From Heliocidaris erythrogramma (lineage: Eukaryota > Echinodermata > Echinoidea > Camarodonta > Echinometridae): a stretch of 64,000 bases of DNA. The notes beneath the pieces are model-generated. The model searched no databases, was not told where the DNA came from, and saw nothing but the letters and a program-made list of their open reading frames with translations. The position numbers and the translations under genes were made by a program. The stretch is from NCBI GenBank assembly GCA_025617745.1, contig CM046869.1, positions 13,225,168 to 13,289,167 of the forward strand, read 5' to 3'. Shown piece after piece: positions 10,601-23,295 of the stretch (positions are counted from its first letter, which is position 1; each line of letters starts with the position of its first letter).

Positions 10601-11130
10601 ATAATTATTTGTTGTGTAATACTTTAAAATCATTTAGTTGGGGAGTCACACATGGGGCTTTGTGCACAAGAGAAAAGTTATCTCGATGGGGAATAAGTGA
10701 TGGTAAATGTCCTTTTTGCTCTCAGCTTGAAAGCATTAGGCATATATTTTGGGATTGTCCCTCGGTGCACAAAATCCTATGTTGGGTCTCCGCAGTGACA
10801 ACTCAATTGTATGGTAGTAATAACTTATTTGAATGTAATTCCTTTCTGTACGGGTTTACGACTCGCCAATTAGCACCTTCTTTGTGGGCTCGTTTATGGT
10901 TTATTTATGTGGTGACGAAGAAGGCAATTTGGAGCCGAAGGTGCTCGTTCATCTTCGATAAGGAGACCATTACTGAAGATACATTACTACTGAGGGTTAA
11001 AGATGAAATCCGAATACGGCTCATCGTTGACCTGAGAAGATGGTCAAAAGACAAATTCAGAAAAATCTGGACCCAGGGAGGAACATTCTGTTCCATCTCA
11101 GGGGAAGGAATAAAACTGAATTTGCCATGA
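7689..11130 (+). CDS. Keno-like ORF2: APE endonuclease / reverse transcriptase, split by one +1 frameshift
   Basis: ORF2 makes the enzyme for target-primed reverse transcription: it nicks the U2 gene and copies the element RNA there. The ATG at 7689 overlaps the ORF1 stop (TAATG). The N-terminal 235 residues are an APE-type endonuclease with CTINVHGLRD, LLLQETYL, LGGDFN, SRLDRIYVD and FSDHDIV. The RT follows: NKSPGIDGLSAEFYQ, then in the other frame RRPISLLTVDYK, QTCSVPGRS, SMDQHKAFDKVDW, RGVRQGCPLSPLLY and the catalytic YADD at 9754-9765. A C-terminal zinc finger, CPFCSQLESIRHIFWDC, ends the protein. Frame 1 stops at TGA 9108-9110 after a T7 run (9102-9108); the rest is open from 9111 to 11130 one base later. 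Apart from this lesion the protein, about 1145 residues, is intact. A simple indel, an assembly error or +1 recoding at TTT-TGA are all possible. Confidence 0.9.
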
Positions 11131-11727
11131 ATGTTATCTTTTAATAATTGTTTGTTTTTTCTCTCTTTGGAGGAGGCTGATATTTTATCAACCGAGTACA
11201 CTGTTGGTGCTGATTTTGTTTTAAAAGAGAATATTACAATTTAGTTTTATATTCACCTGGTCATACTGCCGATTATATTGGTAGCATAGCATTTCAATAT
11301 ATTTATGTATATATTCATGTTTCGACTCAATTTGAACATTCACTGTCGTAGTTTCTACCTCGTGTACTATTTTATGCCTCTCATTTGTATATACTTCCAT
11401 TGTGTTACGTTGCAAATTGTAGTATTGTTCGTAAATTGTGTGTTACATTGACACAAATCATTACCATGTTAAGCCTAGTTTGCCTTAAACCATTCACTGT
11501 AGTTGCGGTCTTTGTTTCCTCATACTTCGTTTAGTATTCACTTTTATAACCTGTTTATTTCACATCGTTCTATATAGTAGTGTTTCAGATTTCTAGTTTC
11601 CTTTTATATGCATGTTACCTTGATGTTTAGTATTCATAATTATTCTTTTATATTATATATTTATATTTTTGCTATATTGTAAATATGTGCATTGTGGAAA
11701 GTTGATATTTAATAAAATTGAAAGAAA
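11131..11727 (+). other. Keno-like 3' UTR
   Basis: AT-rich region after the ORF2 stop with no reading frame of interest. AATAAA (11711-11716) lies just before the terminal GAAAGAAA that abuts U2 nt 35. In site-specific LINEs the 3' UTR is the usual RNA signal for the cognate RT. The last 17 bases recur at the end of the diverged Keno copy at 53715. Confidence 0.75.
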
Positions 11728-11817
11728 AGTATCTGTTCTTTTCAGCTTAATATCTGAAACGCGACTCACCGAGTCGCTTGTATATTAAACTGATTTTTGA
11801 ACCAAGGCCATGGAATA
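11728..11817 (+). ncRNA. U2 snRNA internal fragment (nt 35-124) between two Keno copies
   Basis: Ninety bases of U2 from AGTATCTG to TGGAATA, identical to the intact gene, lie between the 3' end of the first Keno and the 5' end of the second. The same U2 bases occur again from 14644, so this reads as a 90-nt target-site duplication created by the second insertion. It contains stem-loop II and the Sm site but no 5' or 3' end, and is not functional. Confidence 0.93.
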
Positions 11818-14643
11818 TATGATTTATATAAAGCTGATGATGACCTTGATGTAGGACTTCAAGATGTTCTTTTAAACTCAATTAACGTGGGAATAAGTTC
11901 TGAACAGTCTACACTGATTGAACAAGATATTACTATCACTGAAATTAAAGATGCACTTTCCGTTTTATCCAAAAACAAATCCCCTGGTATAGACGGTCTA
12001 TCGGCAGAGTTTTACCAACGGTTTTTTTGATATTGTGGGTGAAGATTTGTTGATCATGTACAATGAAATTTTTAGACGTAATTTGTTGTCTGATACACAA
12101 CGCACGGCAGTAATAACATTGTTACCTAAAGGGGGCGATGATTTGAACCCTGCCAATAGACGTCCAATTAGTCTGTTAACTGTAGACTATAAAATTGTTG
12201 CAAAAATTATGCAATTACGTTTGTCTAAAGTGGTAGAAGATGTAGTTAATATTTATCAAACATGTTCAGTTCCAGGTAGGTCTATCTATATGAATCTACG
12301 TTTATTGCGCGATGTTGTCGAGTACTCAAATTTAAGGGGAGATTCATGTGCCATTATTTCAATGGATCAGCATAAAGCTTTTGATAAGGTGGATTGGAAT
12401 TTCCTATTCAGAGTATTAAAGAAGCTAAATCTGGGCGAACATTTTATCGCTTGGGTTAAGATTTTGTATTCAGGTATTAAGAGCCGTATTTCAGTTAATG
12501 GTAGGATGAGTGAAGAGATCGATATTCAGAGAGGGGTAAGACAAGGGTGTCCCCTCTCGCCATTGTTATATGTTTTGTTTATTGAACCGCTCGCACAATT
12601 CATTATGTCACATAAAGGAATAAGAGGATTTCGTATTCCAGGAGGTGGTGGAAAAGCAATTAAAATGCTACAATACGCTGATGACTCAACGTGCGTTGCA
12701 ACATCACAGAGTGATATAATCAACCTGTTTAAAGCCTTTGCTTTGTTTGAGAAGGCCACTGGTGCGTCTTTGAATTTGAAAAAGACGCACGGTTTGAAGT
12801 TAGGAGATTTTAAAGGAAGAAAATTAAATGGCGATATAAATTGGTCAGATGAGGGTATTTGCGTTAATGGAATATGCTACGGTACTGAATATTACATACG
12901 TATGTTTTGGAAAAATTTGTTAAGTAAAGCTAAGAAAAAGTTAATCGCCTGGGAAAACCGAGGCATTACTTTGAGAGGTAAAATTGGTATTGTTAATTCA
13001 TGTATATTTCCTTTGTTTTATTATGCTGCTACTGTATATATTCCAAGTGAAGAATTCTATAGAGATGTTTTGAAGATAGTTTACAGATTTATTTGGCAAA
13101 AGAAAACCGAACTGGTCTCCCGGGACGTGTTTACTTTGAAGTCAGATAAGGGAGGGTTTGGTTTAGACTTTTTGGAAATGAAGATGAAGGCGCTCTTTAT
13201 TCGAGACGCTTTCCCTTTTTTACGCGGTCAAGATGTACATTCCTGTAATTTTTTATTCTTTCGTTATTTCCTGGCCAGCAAATTGAGAAGAATGTTTCCA
13301 ATGCTTTGGTCAAATAGTGTTCCTCATTGTGATGAAATGTCTGTGTCTTATCAACGTGCATGGGAGATTATCGCATTTTTGTATAATAGTAATCGTAATT
13401 TTGTTAATGAATGCAAGGGAATTAATGGTATAATTGATGTTCTAGTTTCGAAAGAATACGTGCCAAAAATTGTTGCTGCAAACCCTTCATGGGATTGGGC
13501 ATCCATTTGGAAGATGACAAATAATTATTTGTTGTGTAATACTTTAAAATCATTTAGTTGGGGAGTCACACATGGGGCTTTGTGCACAAGAGAAAAGTTA
13601 TCTCGATGGGGAATAAGTGATGGTAAATGTCCTTTTTGCTCTCAGCTTGAAAGCATTAGGCATATATTTTGGGATTGTCCCTCGGTGCACAAAATCCTAT
13701 GTTGGGTCTCCGCAGTGACAACTCAATTGTATGGTAGTAATAACTTATTTGAATGTAATTCCTTTCTGTACGGGTTTACGACTCGCCAATTAGCACCTTC
13801 TTTGTGGGCTCGTTTATGGTTTATTTATGTGGTGACGAAGAAGGCAATTTGGAGCCGAAGGTGCTCGTTCATCTTCGATAAGGAGACCATTACTGAAGAT
13901 ACATTACTACTGAGGGTTAAAGATGAAATCCGAATACGGCTCATCGTTGACCTGAGAAGATGGTCAAAAGACAAATTCAGAAAAATCTGGACCCAGGGAG
14001 GAACATTCTGTTCCATCTCAGGGGAAGGAATAAAACTGAATTTGCCATGAATGTTATCTTTTATTAATTGTTTGTTTTTTCTCTCTTTGGAGGAGGCTGA
14101 TATTTTATCAGCCGAGTACACTGTTGGTGCTGATTTTGTTTTAAAAGAGAATATTACAATTTAGTTTTATATTCACCTGGTCATACTGCCGATTATATTG
14201 GTAGCCTAGCATTTCAATATTCATGTATATATTCATGTTTCGACTCAATTTGAACATTCACTGTCGTAGTTTGTACCTCGTGTACTATTTTATGCCTCTC
14301 ATTTGTATATACTTCCATTGTGTTACGTTGCAAATTATAGTATTATTCGTAAATTGTGTGTTACATTGACACAAATCATTACCATGTTAAGCCTAGTTTG
14401 CCTTAAACCATTCACTGTAGTTGCGGTCTTTGTTTCCTCATACTTCGTTTAGTATTCACTTTTATAACCTGTTTATTTCACATCGTTCTATAGTAGTGTT
14501 TCAGATTTCTAGTTTCCTTTTATATACATGTTACCTTGATGTTTAGTATTCATAATTATTCTTTTATATTATATATTTATATTTTTGCTATATTGTAAAT
14601 ATGTGCATTGTGGAAAGTTGATATTTAATAAAATTGAAAGAAA
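11818..14643 (+). mobile_element. Keno-like retrotransposon, 5'-truncated second copy
   Basis: From 11820 the sequence equals 8900-11727 at a constant offset of 2920 bases, with only a few differences: a silent C/T in the QGCPLSP region (12550) and small changes in the 3' UTR near 14064 and 14220. Two or three extra bases (TAT) mark the 5' joint to U2 nt 124. The 3' end again abuts U2 nt 35. The very high identity means a recent event. Confidence 0.93.
11820..14050 (+). pseudogene. Keno-like ORF2, RT part only (5'-truncated)
   Basis: Encodes the same RT and C-terminal zinc finger as 8900-11130, with YADD at 12674-12685. The endonuclease is lost to 5' truncation. The same T7 run and TGA (12028-12030) break the frame, so the lesion or recoding site predates the copying of at least one of the two elements. 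Confidence 0.9.
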
Positions 14644-14797
14644 AGTATCTGTTCTTTTCAGCTTAATATCTGAAACGCGACTCACCGAGTCGCTTGTATA
14701 TTAAACTGATTTTTGAACCAAGGCCATGGAATAGGGGCTTGCTCCATCCTGGCCACGGGTTGGCCCGGTATTGCAGTACCTCCGGGATCGGCCCACC
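14644..14797 (+). ncRNA. U2 snRNA 3' part (nt 35-188) after the second Keno
   Basis: Completes the gene begun at 6362. The sequence equals nt 35-188 of the intact copies. It lacks the 5' 34 nt and a promoter, so it is not functional. Its 3' box (AAAGAAAGA, 14820-14828) is intact. Confidence 0.95.
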
Positions 14798-15986
14798 CCT
14801 AAGGGGGTAATAATAAACCAAAGAAAGAATCCTCCCTGTCCCCTCACCTCTCCATCTCCTCTCCACTAGTTGGTTTTAAAGATATTACCCATATTTCGAA
14901 GGGTAATGGCATCAGAAAATTACAGTGTTATTATAGTCTTTCTCTGTGACAACCATATTTCTGTTGGACTGTATATAGCTTTGAATACAGTATCTGTATT
15001 TTACCTGTCAAATGTCTACAGAAAGTAGAAGGATCACGTAGTGGTTCATGTATTTTCATTACGGGGATATATTGTGTCACGTCCCTCTTTCTACGCGTCT
15101 TGTTCTCGATACATTCCCCTTCTGTATTAATAATGATGATGATGATGATGATGATGATAATAATGATAGTAATAATAATAATGATACTCGACAAGGAAAG
15201 AGCCTACATCAAGGGAATGTACAAGAGATCTGGCAAGGCAGAGGTCTATTCCCAGCATCAGAGCAGAGGCTGGCGGACCAGGTACATGTGATACAAAGAA
15301 ATGAATTATTGACAGAAGTCGAGAGGGAGGAGACCAAACGAAGGGTGGGCGTACCGGTAGCAGTGACAAGAAAGGGAAGAAGAGCAGAGAGAAGCGACAG
15401 CTCCGAAAGAAACAGCACACAAAATACGCCTACTGATAGACTATAGACGAGGAGCAGAAAGAGATAAAAGGGAGATTGTTGGAGATTTAAAAAAAGTGTA
15501 ACCCCTAGTCTAAAAGAAATACCAAGAGAGAAACTTTTGAAAGAAACTCAAAACGGCAACTCGGTAATAAAGTTTCTCTCCTCAGGTAGCATTGAAGATA
15601 CCAATGACCTTATCTATGCTGGAGCAACCCTAATAACAGAGAGGCTAGGTGTCAGAAAACGGGACAAAACAACAAAATCTCTCCATGGAATGGGAGACTT
15701 GAAAACCAGGTAAAGGGATGGAGAAAAGATCTATCGAGATTGACAGAGATCCAGAACGGTCAGAGCAGAATGAATGATTTACCAACATCTCGATAACCAA
15801 GATATAACGCCATGGGAACAGAAGGGATGAGCGAGAGGAAGCAGGGGTAGAAAGGATCAACTATACATCGACAAAGGAGGGATGAAAGACAGTAAGAAAA
15901 GGAAAACAAACTTGGCAATGGCATGGATCGACTAGAGGAAAGCCGATGACATTGTCCCACACTCCTGGATCAACGAGTCTCTGGAA

Positions 15987-16364
15987 ATGCTGGGGGTTGT
16001 AGACAACATCAGAAGGTTCCTCAGCAAAAGTATAATTATACTAGATGGAGAACGAAGCTGGAAAGCAACGGTGAAGTGCTTAGGAGAGGTCACTATCAAG
16101 AGAGGAATCTTTCAAGGAGATGGTTTATTTCCACTGTTGTTTGTGCTGGCTATGACCCCATTATCACAGGTGCAAAGGAGATCCAGACTTGGTTTTGAAT
16201 TCAAAAGCAAGGCAAAGATCAATCATCTGTTAAACATGGATGACTTGAAATTATTTGGGAAGTCGGAGCGCGACATAGATTCTCTTATCAACCTTGTTCG
16301 AATCTTCAGTGAAGACATCGGTATGCAGTTTGGGCTGATTCGATCAGTAATGGTGACGTCATGA
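15987..16364 (+). pseudogene. fossil RT core, unit 4
   Basis: Same protein fragment as 1386-1763. The upstream decayed part starts near 15185 after a pure GAT/AAT run. Confidence 0.8.
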
Positions 16365-16725
16365 GACATCATAAAGGTCGCTATTCATATCCGTATTCAT
16401 TCTTCGGTGTATCCTTTGTCATGGTTCATGAATATGTAGAAGGGTTGCGTGTGTCGTACATTTAGCATGTTAGGCCATGAATTTATAATATATACAAAAG
16501 ATAGAAAATGATCTTATTATCACATAAATGAGTAAAGTCATTCTCCCCAAATGTTAGTTCATATTTTTTCCTTCTTGGAATATGACATTTGTTTTTTGAT
16601 AGCTTTTACCGTTTTTAAGTTATCGTAGGAAAATGAGCACCAAAAGTCGGCACAGCAGACTTTTCATCACCAATTTGTCCGAGCATTTTGATTCGAATAT
16701 ATTTTGCAAATGAGCACCAATGGGT

Positions 16726-16913
16726 ATCGCTTCTCGGCCTTTTGGCTAAGATCATGTGTAGTATCTGTTCTTTTCAGCTTAATATCTGAAACGCGACTCA
16801 CCGAGTCGCTTGTATATTAAACTGATTTTTGAACCAAGGCCATGGAATAGGGGCTTGCTCCATCCTGGCCACGGGTTGGCCCGGTATTGCAGTACCTCCG
16901 GGATCGGCCCACC
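16726..16913 (+). ncRNA. U2: U2 snRNA, copy 5
   Basis: Intact. Class A promoter with one change next to the TATA box (GAATATATTTTG instead of GAGTATATTTTG). It heads the unit in which the spacer changes from left-block to main-block type. Next U2 at 2124 bp. Confidence 0.97.
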
Positions 16914-18113
16914 CCTAAGGGGGTAATAATAAACCAAAGAAAGAATCCTCCCTGTCCCCTCACCTCTCCATCTCCTCTCCACTAGTTGGTTTTAAAGATA
17001 TTACCCATATTTCGAAGGGTAATGGCATCAGAAAATTACAGTGTTATTATAGTCTTTCTCTGTGACAACCATATTTCTGTTGGACTGTATATATAATAAT
17101 ATATAGCTTTGAATACAGTATCTGTATTTTACCTGTCAAATGTCTACAGAAAGTAGAAGAATCCCGTAGTGGTTCATGTATTTTCATTACGGGGATATAT
17201 TGTGTCATGTCTCTCTTTCTATGCGTCTTGTTCTCGATACATTCCCTTTCTGTATTAATAATGATGATGATGATGATGACGATGATAATAATGATAGTAA
17301 TAATAATAATAATACTCGACAAGGAAAGAGCCTACATCAAGGGAATGTACAAGAGATCTGGCAAGGCAGAGGTCTATTCCCAGCATCAGAGCAGAGGCTG
17401 GCGGACCAGGTACATGTGATACAAAGAAATGAATTATTGACAGAAGTCGAGAGGGAGGAGACCAAACGAAGGGTGGGCGTACCGGTAGCAGTGACAAGAA
17501 AGGGAAGAAGAGCAGAGAGAAGCGACAGCTCCGAAAGAAACAGCACACAAAATACGCCTACTGATAGACTATAGGCGAGGAGCAGAAAGAGATAAAAGGG
17601 AGATTGTTGGAGATTAAAAAAAAGGTAACCCCTAGTCTAAAAGCAATACCAAGAGAGAAACTTTTGAAAGAAACTCAAAACGTCAACTCGGTAATAAAGT
17701 TTCTCTCCTCAGGTAGCATTGAAGATACCAATGACCTTATCTATGCTGGAGCAACCCTAATAACAGAGAGGCTAGGTGTCAGAAAACGGGACAAAACAAC
17801 AAAATCTCTCCATGGAATGGGAGACTTGAAAACCAGGTAAAGGGATGGAGAAAAGATCTATCGAGATTGACAGAGATCCAGAACGGTCATAGCAGAATGA
17901 ATGATTTACCAACATCTCGATAACCAAGATATAACGCCATGGGAACAGAAGGGATGTGCGAGAGGAAGCAGGGGTACAAAGGATCAACTATACATCGACA
18001 AAGGAGGGATGAAAGACAGTAAGAAAAGGAAAACAAACTTGGCAATGGCATGGATCGACTAGAGGAAAGCCGATGACATTGTCCCACACTCCTGGATCAA
18101 CGAGTCTCTGGAA

Positions 18114-18491
18114 ATGCTGGGGGTTGTAGACAACATCAGAAGGTTCCTCAGCAAAAGTATAATTATACTAGATGGAGAACGAAGCTGGAAAGCAACGGTG
18201 AAGTGCTTAGGAGAGGTCACTATCAAGAGAGGAATCTTTCAAGGAGATGGTTTATTTCCACTGTTGTTTGTGCTGGCTATGACCCCATTATCACAGGTGC
18301 AAAGGAGATCCAGACTTGGTTTTGAATTCAAAAGCAAGGCAAAGATCAATCATCTGTTAAACATGGATGACTTGAAATTATTTGGGAAGTCGGAGCGCGA
18401 CATAGATTCTCTTATCAACCTTGTTCGAATCTTCAGTGAAGACATCGGTATGCAGTTTGGGCTGATTCGATCAGTAATGGTGACGTCATGA
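18114..18491 (+). pseudogene. fossil RT core, unit 5
   Basis: Identical in protein to unit 1. The preceding A-run is AAAAAAAAGG here (17611-17622) versus AAAAAAAGTG elsewhere, which opens a longer frame at 17604-17840 (EDTNDLIYAGATLITERLG part). Confidence 0.8.
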
Positions 18492-18849
18492 GACATCATA
18501 AAGGTCGCTATTCATATCCGTATTCATTCTTCGGTGTATCCTTTGTCTTGGTTCATGAATATGTAGAAGGGTTGCGTGTGTCGTACATTTAGCATGTTAG
18601 GCCATGAATTTATATATACAAAAGATAGAAAATGATCTTATTATCACATAAATGAGTAAAGTCATTCACCTCAAATGTTAGTTCATATTCTTTCCTTCCT
18701 GGGATATGCCATTTGTTTTTTGATAGCTTTTACTGTTTTTAAGTTCTCGTAGGGAATTGAGCACCAAAAGTCGATACAGCCGATTTTTCATCACCAATTT
18801 GTCTGAGCATTTTGATTCGAGTATATTTATCCAATGAGCACCAATCGGT

Positions 18850-19037
18850 ATCGCTTCTCGGCCTTTTGGCTAAGATCATGTGTAGTATCTGTTCTTTTCA
18901 GCTTAATATCTGAAACGCGACTCACCGAGTCGCTTGTATATTAAACTGATTTTTGAACCAAGGCCATGGAATAGGGGCTTGCTCCATCCTGGCCACGGGT
19001 TGGCCCGGTATTGCAGTACCTCCGGGATCGGCCCACC
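18850..19037 (+). ncRNA. U2: U2 snRNA, copy 6
   Basis: Intact. First copy with the class B promoter: GTCGATACAGCCGATT further up, and TATTTATCCAATGAGCACC next to the start. Confidence 0.97.
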
Positions 19038-20242
19038 CCTAAGGGGGTAATAATAAACCAAAGAAAGAATCCTCCCTGTCCCCTCACCTCTCCATCTCCT
19101 CTCCACTAGTTGGTTTTAAAGATATTACCCATATTTCGAAGGGTAATGGCATCAGAAAATTACAGTGTTATTATAGTCTTTCTCTGTGACAACCATATTT
19201 CTGTTGGACTGTATATATAATAATATATAGCTTTGAATACAGTATCTGTATAATTTTTACCTGTCAAATGTCTACAGAAAGTAGAAGAATCCCGTAGTGG
19301 TTCATGTATTTTCATTACGGGGATATATTGTGTCATGTCTCTCTTTCTATGCGTCTTGTTCTCGATACATTCCCCTTCTGTATTAATAATGATGATGATG
19401 ATGATGAGGATGATAATAATGATAGTAATAATAATAATAATACTCGACAAGGAAAGAGCCTACATCAAGGGAATGTACAAGAGATCTGGCATGGCAGAGG
19501 TCTATTCCCAGCATCAGAGCAGAGGCTGGCGGACCAGGTACATGTGATACAAAGAAATGAATTATTGACAGAAGTCGAGAGGGAGGAGACCAAACGAAGG
19601 GTGGGCGTACCGGTAGCAGTGACAAGAAAGGGAAGAAGAGCAGAGAGAAGCGACAGCTCCGAAAGAAACAGCACACAAAATACGCCTACTGATAGACTAT
19701 AGGCGAGGAGCAGAAAGAGATAAAAGGGAGATTGTTGGAGATTAAAAAAAAGTGTAACCCCTAGTCTAAAAGCAATACCAAGAGAGAAACTTTTGAAAGA
19801 AACTCAAAACGTCAACTCGGTAATAAAGTTTCTCTCCTCAGGTAGCATTGAAGATACCAATGACCTTATCTATGCTGGAGCAACCCTAATAACAGAGAGG
19901 CTAGGTGTCAGAAAACGGGACAAAACAACAAAATCTCTCCATGGAATGGGAGACTTGAAAACCAGGTAAAGGGATGGAGAAAAGATCTATCGAGATTGAC
20001 AGAGATCCAGAACGGTCATAGCAGAATGAATGATTTACCAACATCTCGATAACCAAGATATAACGCCATGGGAACAGAAGGGATGTGCGAGAGGAAGCAG
20101 GGGTACAAAGGATCAACTATACATCGACAAAGGAGGGATGAAAGACAGTAAGAAAAGGAAAACAAACTTGGCAATGGCATGGATCGACTAGAGGAAAGCC
20201 GATGACATTGTCCCACACTCCTGGATCAACGAGTCTCTGGAA

Positions 20243-20620
20243 ATGCTGGGGGTTGTAGACAACATCAGAAGGTTCCTCAGCAAAAGTATAATTATACTAG
20301 ATGGAGAACGAAGCTGGAAAGCAACGGTGAAGTGCTTAGGAGAGGTCACTATCAAGAGAGGAATCTTTCAAGGAGATGGTTTATTTCCACTGTTGTTTGT
20401 GCTGGCTATGACCCCATTATCACAGGTGCAAAGGAGATCCAGACTTGGTTTTGAATTCAAAAGCAAGGCAAAGATCAATCATCTGTTAAACATGGATGAC
20501 TTGAAATTATTTGGGAAGTCGGAGCGCGACATAGATTCTCTTATCAACCTTGTTCGAATCTTCAGTGAAGACATCGGTATGCAGTTTGGGCTGATTCGAT
20601 CAGTAATGGTGACGTCATGA
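20243..20620 (+). pseudogene. fossil RT core, unit 6
   Basis: Identical in protein to unit 1; spacer of main-block type. Confidence 0.8.
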
Positions 20621-20914
20621 GACATCATAAAGGTCGCTATTCATATCCGTATTCATTCTTCGGTGTATCCTTTGTCTTGGTTCATGAATATGTAGAAGGG
20701 TTGCGTGTGTCGTACATTTAGCATGTTAAGCCATGAATTTATATATACAAAAGATAGAAAATGATCTTATTATCACATAAATGAGTAAAGTCATTCACCT
20801 CAAATGTTAGTTCATATTCTTTCCTTCCTGGGATATGCCATTTGTTTTTTGATAGCTTTTACTGTTTTTAAGTTCTCGTAGGGAATTGAGCACCAAAAGT
20901 CGATACAGCCGATT

Positions 20915-20958
20915 TTTCATCACCAATTTGTCTGAGCATTTTGATTCGAGTATATTTA
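20915..20958 (+). promoter_or_regulatory. U2 promoter, class B (PSE-like region and TATA box) for copy 7
   Basis: Counterpart of 2061-2104. The core TTTCATCACCAATTTGTC is shared, followed by TGAG instead of CGAG. The TATA box reads TATATTTA (20951-20958, -28 to -21). The DNA between TATA and +1 differs from class A (TCCAATGAGCACCAATCGG). Confidence 0.6.
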
Positions 20959-20978
20959 TCCAATGAGCACCAATCGGT

Positions 20979-21166
20979 ATCGCTTCTCGGCCTTTTGGCT
21001 AAGATCATGTGTAGTATCTGTTCTTTTCAGCTTAATATCTGAAACGCGACTCACCGAGTCGCTTGTATATTAAACTGATTTTTGAACCAAGGCCATGGAA
21101 TAGGGGCTTGCTCCATCCTGGCCACGGGTTGGCCCGGTATTGCAGTACCTCCGGGATCGGCCCACC
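20979..21166 (+). ncRNA. U2: U2 snRNA, copy 7
   Basis: Intact, class B promoter. Spacing to the next U2 is 2129 bp. Confidence 0.97.
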
Positions 21167-22371
21167 CCTAAGGGGGTAATAATAAACCAAAGAAAGAATC
21201 CTCCCTGTCCCCTCACCTCTCCATCTCCTCTCCACTAGTTGGTTTTAAAGATATTACCCATATTTCGAAGGGTAATGGCATCAGAAAATTACAGTGTTAT
21301 TATAGTCTTTCTCTGTGACAACCATATTTCTGTTGGACTGTATATATAATAATATATAGCTTTGAATACAGTATCTGTATAATTTTTACCTGTCAAATGT
21401 CTACAGAAAGTAGAAGAATCCCGTAGTGGTTCATGTATTTTCATTACGGGGATATATTGTGTCATGTCTCTCTTTCTATGCGTCTTGTTCTCGATACATT
21501 CCCCTTCTGTATTAATAATGATGATGATGATGATGAGGATGATAATAATGATAGTAATAATAATAATAATACTCGACAAGGAAAGAGCCTACATCAAGGG
21601 AATGTACAAGAGATCTGGCATGGCAGAGGTCTATTCCCAGCATCAGAGCAGAGGCTGGCGGACCAGGTACATGTGATACAAAGAAATGAATTATTGACAG
21701 AAGTCGAGAGGGAGGAGACCAAACGAAGGGTGGGCGTACCGGTAGCAGTGACAAGAAAGGGAAGAAGAGCAGAGAGAAGCGACAGCTCCGAAAGAAACAG
21801 CACACAAAATACGCCTACTGATAGACTATAGGCGAGGAGCAGAAAGAGATAAAAGGGAGATTGTTGGAGATTAAAAAAAAGTGTAACCCCTAGTCTAAAA
21901 GCAATACCAAGAGAGAAACTTTTGAAAGAAACTCAAAACGTCAACTCGGTAATAAAGTTTCTCTCCTCAGGTAGCATTGAAGATACCAATGACCTTATCT
22001 ATGCTGGAGCAACCCTAATAACAGAGAGGCTAGGTGTCAGAAAACGGGACAAAACAACAAAATCTCTCCATGGAATGGGAGACTTGAAAACCAGGTAAAG
22101 GGATGGAGAAAAGATCTATCGAGATTGACAGAGATCCAGAACGGTCATAGCAGAATGAATGATTTACCAACATCTCGATAACCAAGATATAACGCCATGG
22201 GAACAGAAGGGATGTGCGAGAGGAAGCAGGGGTACAAAGGATCAACTATACATCGACAAAGGAGGGATGAAAGACAGTAAGAAAAGGAAAACAAACTTGG
22301 CAATGGCATGGATCGACTAGAGGAAAGCCGATGACATTGTCCCACACTCCTGGATCAACGAGTCTCTGGAA

Positions 22372-22749
22372 ATGCTGGGGGTTGTAGACAACATCAGAAG
22401 GTTCCTCAGCAAAAGTATAATTATACTAGATGGAGAACGAAGCTGGAAAGCAACGGTGAAGTGCTTAGGAGAGGTCACTATCAAGAGAGGAATCTTTCAA
22501 GGAGATGGTTTATTTCCACTGTTGTTTGTGCTGGCTATGACCCCATTATCACAGGTGCAAAGGAGATCCAGACTTGGTTTTGAATTCAAAAGCAAGGCAA
22601 AGATCAATCATCTGTTAAACATGGATGACTTGAAATTATTTGGGAAGTCGGAGCGCGACATAGATTCTCTTATCAACCTTGTTCGAATCTTCAGTGAAGA
22701 CATCGGTATGCAGTTTGGGCTGATTCGATCAGTAATGGTGACGTCATGA
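22372..22749 (+). pseudogene. fossil RT core, unit 7
   Basis: Identical in protein to unit 1. Confidence 0.8.
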
Positions 22750-23107
22750 GACATCATAAAGGTCGCTATTCATATCCGTATTCATTCTTCGGTGTATCCT
22801 TTGTCTTGGTTCATGAATATGTAGAAGGGTTGCGTGTGTCGTACATTTAGCATGTTAAGCCATGAATTTATATATACAAAAGATAGAAAATGATCTTATT
22901 ATCACATAAATGAGTAAAGTCATTCACCTCAAATGTTAGTTCATATTCTTTCCTTCCTGGGATATGCCATTTGTTTTTTGATAGCTTTTACTGTTTTTAA
23001 GTTCTCGTAGGGAATTGAGCACCAAAAGTCGATACAGCCGATTTTTCATCACCAATTTGTCTGAGCATTTTGATTCGAGTATATTTATCCAATGAGCACC
23101 AATCGGT

Positions 23108-23295
23108 ATCGCTTCTCGGCCTTTTGGCTAAGATCATGTGTAGTATCTGTTCTTTTCAGCTTAATATCTGAAACGCGACTCACCGAGTCGCTTGTATATT
23201 AAACTGATTTTTGAACCAAGGCCATGGAATAGGGGCTTGCTCCATCCTGGCCACGGGTTGGCCCGGTATTGCAGTACCTCCGGGATCGGCCCACC
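23108..23295 (+). ncRNA. U2: U2 snRNA, copy 8
   Basis: Intact, class B promoter. Unit almost identical to copies 7 and 9. Confidence 0.97.

Larger units (their letters stand above)
6394..11727 (+). mobile_element. Keno-like U2-specific non-LTR retrotransposon, near full-length copy
   Basis: A 5.3-kb element in the sense orientation inside U2. It has ORF1 (zinc-knuckle protein), ORF2 (APE-type endonuclease plus reverse transcriptase), a 3' UTR of about 600 bp and the 3' end AATAAAATTGAAAGAAA, with no long poly(A). It replaces U2 nt 33-34 (a 2-nt target deletion). Two ORFs, an APE endonuclease and a CCHC ORF1 place it in the L1/Tx1 group, where the U2-specific family described is Keno. The name is inferred from structure and target. 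The 5' end is probably truncated, because ORF1 is open to the first base of the element and has no ATG until after about 46 codons. Confidence 0.85.
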
